Positions 46,322-46,983 of a stretch of DNA of 46,983 bases are shown piece by piece. Location of the stretch: the NCBI RefSeq assembly GCF_016811235.1, contig NZ_JAFBID010000048.1:1-46983 (forward strand). The letters run 5' to 3'. Each line of letters begins with the position of its first letter. Within the stretch, counting starts at the first letter, position 1. Under the pieces are notes generated by a model, which worked only from the letters and a program-made list of their open reading frames with translations, was not told the origin of the DNA and did no database searches. The position numbers were made by a program, and so were the translations under genes. This DNA comes from Microvirga arabica (GTDB taxonomy: Bacteria; Pseudomonadota; Alphaproteobacteria; Rhizobiales; Beijerinckiaceae).

Positions 46322-46352
46322 TTGACTCGGCTTCTTAAATAATTGTTATGAT
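46322..46352 (+). promoter_or_regulatory. Candidate promoter of the short GG-peptide gene
   Basis: TTGACT at 46322-46327 and TATGAT at 46347-46352 look like -35 and -10 hexamers, but the spacing is 19 bases, longer than the optimum of 17. The AT-rich block TTAAATAATTGTTATGATG stands out from the GC-rich flanks. It lies about 65 bases before the peptide start, in the divergent gap with rnd. Confidence 0.4.
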
Positions 46353-46417
46353 GTATCACTGGCTCTGTGGCCAGGAGGGTGCCGGTACGGCATTCAAGCA
46401 ACAGGGGGGAGGTCTTC

Positions 46418-46519
46418 ATGAAGACCATCATTGAACTGAACAAGGATGAAGCTCCGGTCGAGCTCAGCGAGAAGGAACTCGCCGAGGTTGGCGGCGGACG
46501 CCGGATCATCCTCTACTAA
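46418..46519 (+). CDS. 33-residue double-glycine leader peptide (bacteriocin- or signal-like precursor)
   Basis: Starts [20 protein letters not shown] and ends [13 protein letters not shown]. The pattern L-S-x2-E-L-x2-V-x-G-G is the double-glycine leader read by C39-peptidase ABC exporters (class II bacteriocins, colicin V, ComC, some RiPPs). Cleavage after the GG pair at residues 25-26 would leave only GRRIILY; after 26-27, RRIILY. GGGGGAGG is six to seven bases before the ATG, a very strong Shine-Dalgarno, and a terminator follows within 60 bases. A PCAT-type transporter fragment lies 60 bp downstream on the opposite strand. Real gene very likely; the function is inferred. Confidence 0.72.
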   Translation: MKTIIELNKDEAPVELSEKELAEVGGGRRIILY

Positions 46520-46549
46520 GTCCCTTCCGGCTTGGCCGGTTCAGGGGCG

Positions 46550-46579
46550 GGGCGCAGCTCTCAAGGCTGCGCCCTTTTT
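46550..46579 (+). terminator. Rho-independent terminator after the GG peptide
   Basis: Perfect 8-bp stem GGGCGCAG-CTCTCAAGG-CTGCGCCC followed by TTTTT. It ends at the stop codon of the convergent ABC transporter gene, so the peptide has its own isolated transcript. Confidence 0.92.
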
Positions 46580-46908
46580 CATGCCCGCCCGAGCCCGGGG
46601 GAGAGCCGCGCCGCTTCCGTGAAAGCCAGCGCGTCACCATCCATGGGCGGGGAGACCCGGCCCTCGCGCAGCACCACGATGCGGTCGGCGGCGCGGATCG
46701 TCTCCGGCCGGTGGGCGATGACGATGCGGGTGATCTTCAGCTCCGCTAGCGCCCGGTTCACCTCGCGCTCCCTGTCGAGATCGAGGCTCGACGTGCCCTC
46801 GTCCATGAACAGCATGCGCGGACGGCGGTAGAGCGCGCGGGCGAGCAGCACCCGCTGGCGCTGGCCGCCCGACAGGGTGGTGCCCATGTCGCCGATGAGC
46901 GTGTTGTA
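46579..46908 (-). pseudogene. ABC transporter ATPase domain, PCAT/bacteriocin-export type, 5' end cut by an IS
   Basis: The last 110 codons of an exporter: [20 protein letters not shown] holds the ABC signature, MLFMDEGTSSLDLDRE is Walker B, and ITRIVIAHRPETIRAADRIV the H-loop. The LIGDMG...LSGGQ...RIVIAHRPETIR wording is that of colicin V/RaxB-like peptidase-containing ABC transporters, which cleave and export double-glycine peptides. The Walker A part, membrane domain and peptidase domain are absent; the frame runs at about 46909 into non-homologous sequence (MNPHKP) belonging to an insertion sequence. The rest of the gene may lie beyond the window, on the far side of the IS. Confidence 0.75.
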
Positions 46909-46983
46909 AGGCTTGTGGGGATTCATCGTGAATTGATGACGGCGGCGGCGAGATAGATCATTGCGGAGAAGCTTTGGTCGGTC
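46909..46983 (-). mobile_element. Insertion sequence end with the 3' tail of an IS5-like transposase
   Basis: On the minus strand, reading in from the window edge, the frame gives TDQSFSAMIYLAAAVINSR then a stop at 46923-46925. This resembles the end of IS5-family transposases (K/R-T-D-x-S-F-x-A-M-I-x-L-A-x-A-V-I-N-S-R). The terminal inverted repeat would begin near 46909-46911 (GGCTTGTGGGGATTC), inserted in or beside a TA within the ABC transporter gene. Only 75 bases are visible, so the family is tentative. Confidence 0.6.

Overview
The window looks like a chromosomal stretch of a high-GC alphaproteobacterium of the order Hyphomicrobiales, probably in or near Methylobacteriaceae/Microvirga. 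This is inferred from the aerobic cob gene set, an HdaA next to ppk and ppx, many small exported or DUF proteins, and abundant CGTCAT-bounded palindromic intergenic repeats. No search was run, so genus is a guess.

Layout. 1-7285 is a cobalamin block. On the minus strand a cobalamin riboswitch leads hupE, a DUF1636 gene, cobW and the 5' part of cobN, which carries an in-frame palindromic repeat. On the plus strand are cobO, cobQ and cobC, with cbiB on the opposite strand between cobQ and cobC. 7286-12700 is a loose region of small hypothetical genes, a class III nucleotidyl cyclase, a tRNA-Gln and a small RTX protein. 12701-17643 (minus) holds ruvX and a four-gene sugar ABC importer. 17774-26282 holds a metal-dependent hydrolase, the split gatC/gatA/gatB set for Glu-tRNA(Gln) amidation, small membrane proteins, an SGNH hydrolase, a GNAT and a LysE exporter. 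26440-33435 holds two GST-fold proteins, a GNAT, small exported proteins, ndk and a molybdopterin oxidoreductase. 34147-35861 (minus) is purM-purN. 36155-42888 is a compact plus-strand run: CDP-alcohol phosphatidyltransferase, AI-2E-type permease, hdaA, ppk, ppx and a Nudix hydrolase. A large RTX protein and rnd follow.

The right edge is the most unusual part. A 33-residue peptide with a double-glycine type leader (46418-46519) has a good Shine-Dalgarno and its own terminator. It lies convergent to the end of an ABC transporter ATPase domain of the peptidase-containing (PCAT, bacteriocin-export) kind. That transporter is cut at its 5' side by what reads as the 3' end of an IS5-like transposase. 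If the peptide is processed after its glycines, the product is only about 7 residues long, so this could be a small exported signal or RiPP-like precursor.

Repeats are the second theme. At least six large palindromic or mosaic repeats occur, mostly in gaps but one inside cobN. Two of them, at about 30.0 and 36.0 kb, are inverted copies of each other.
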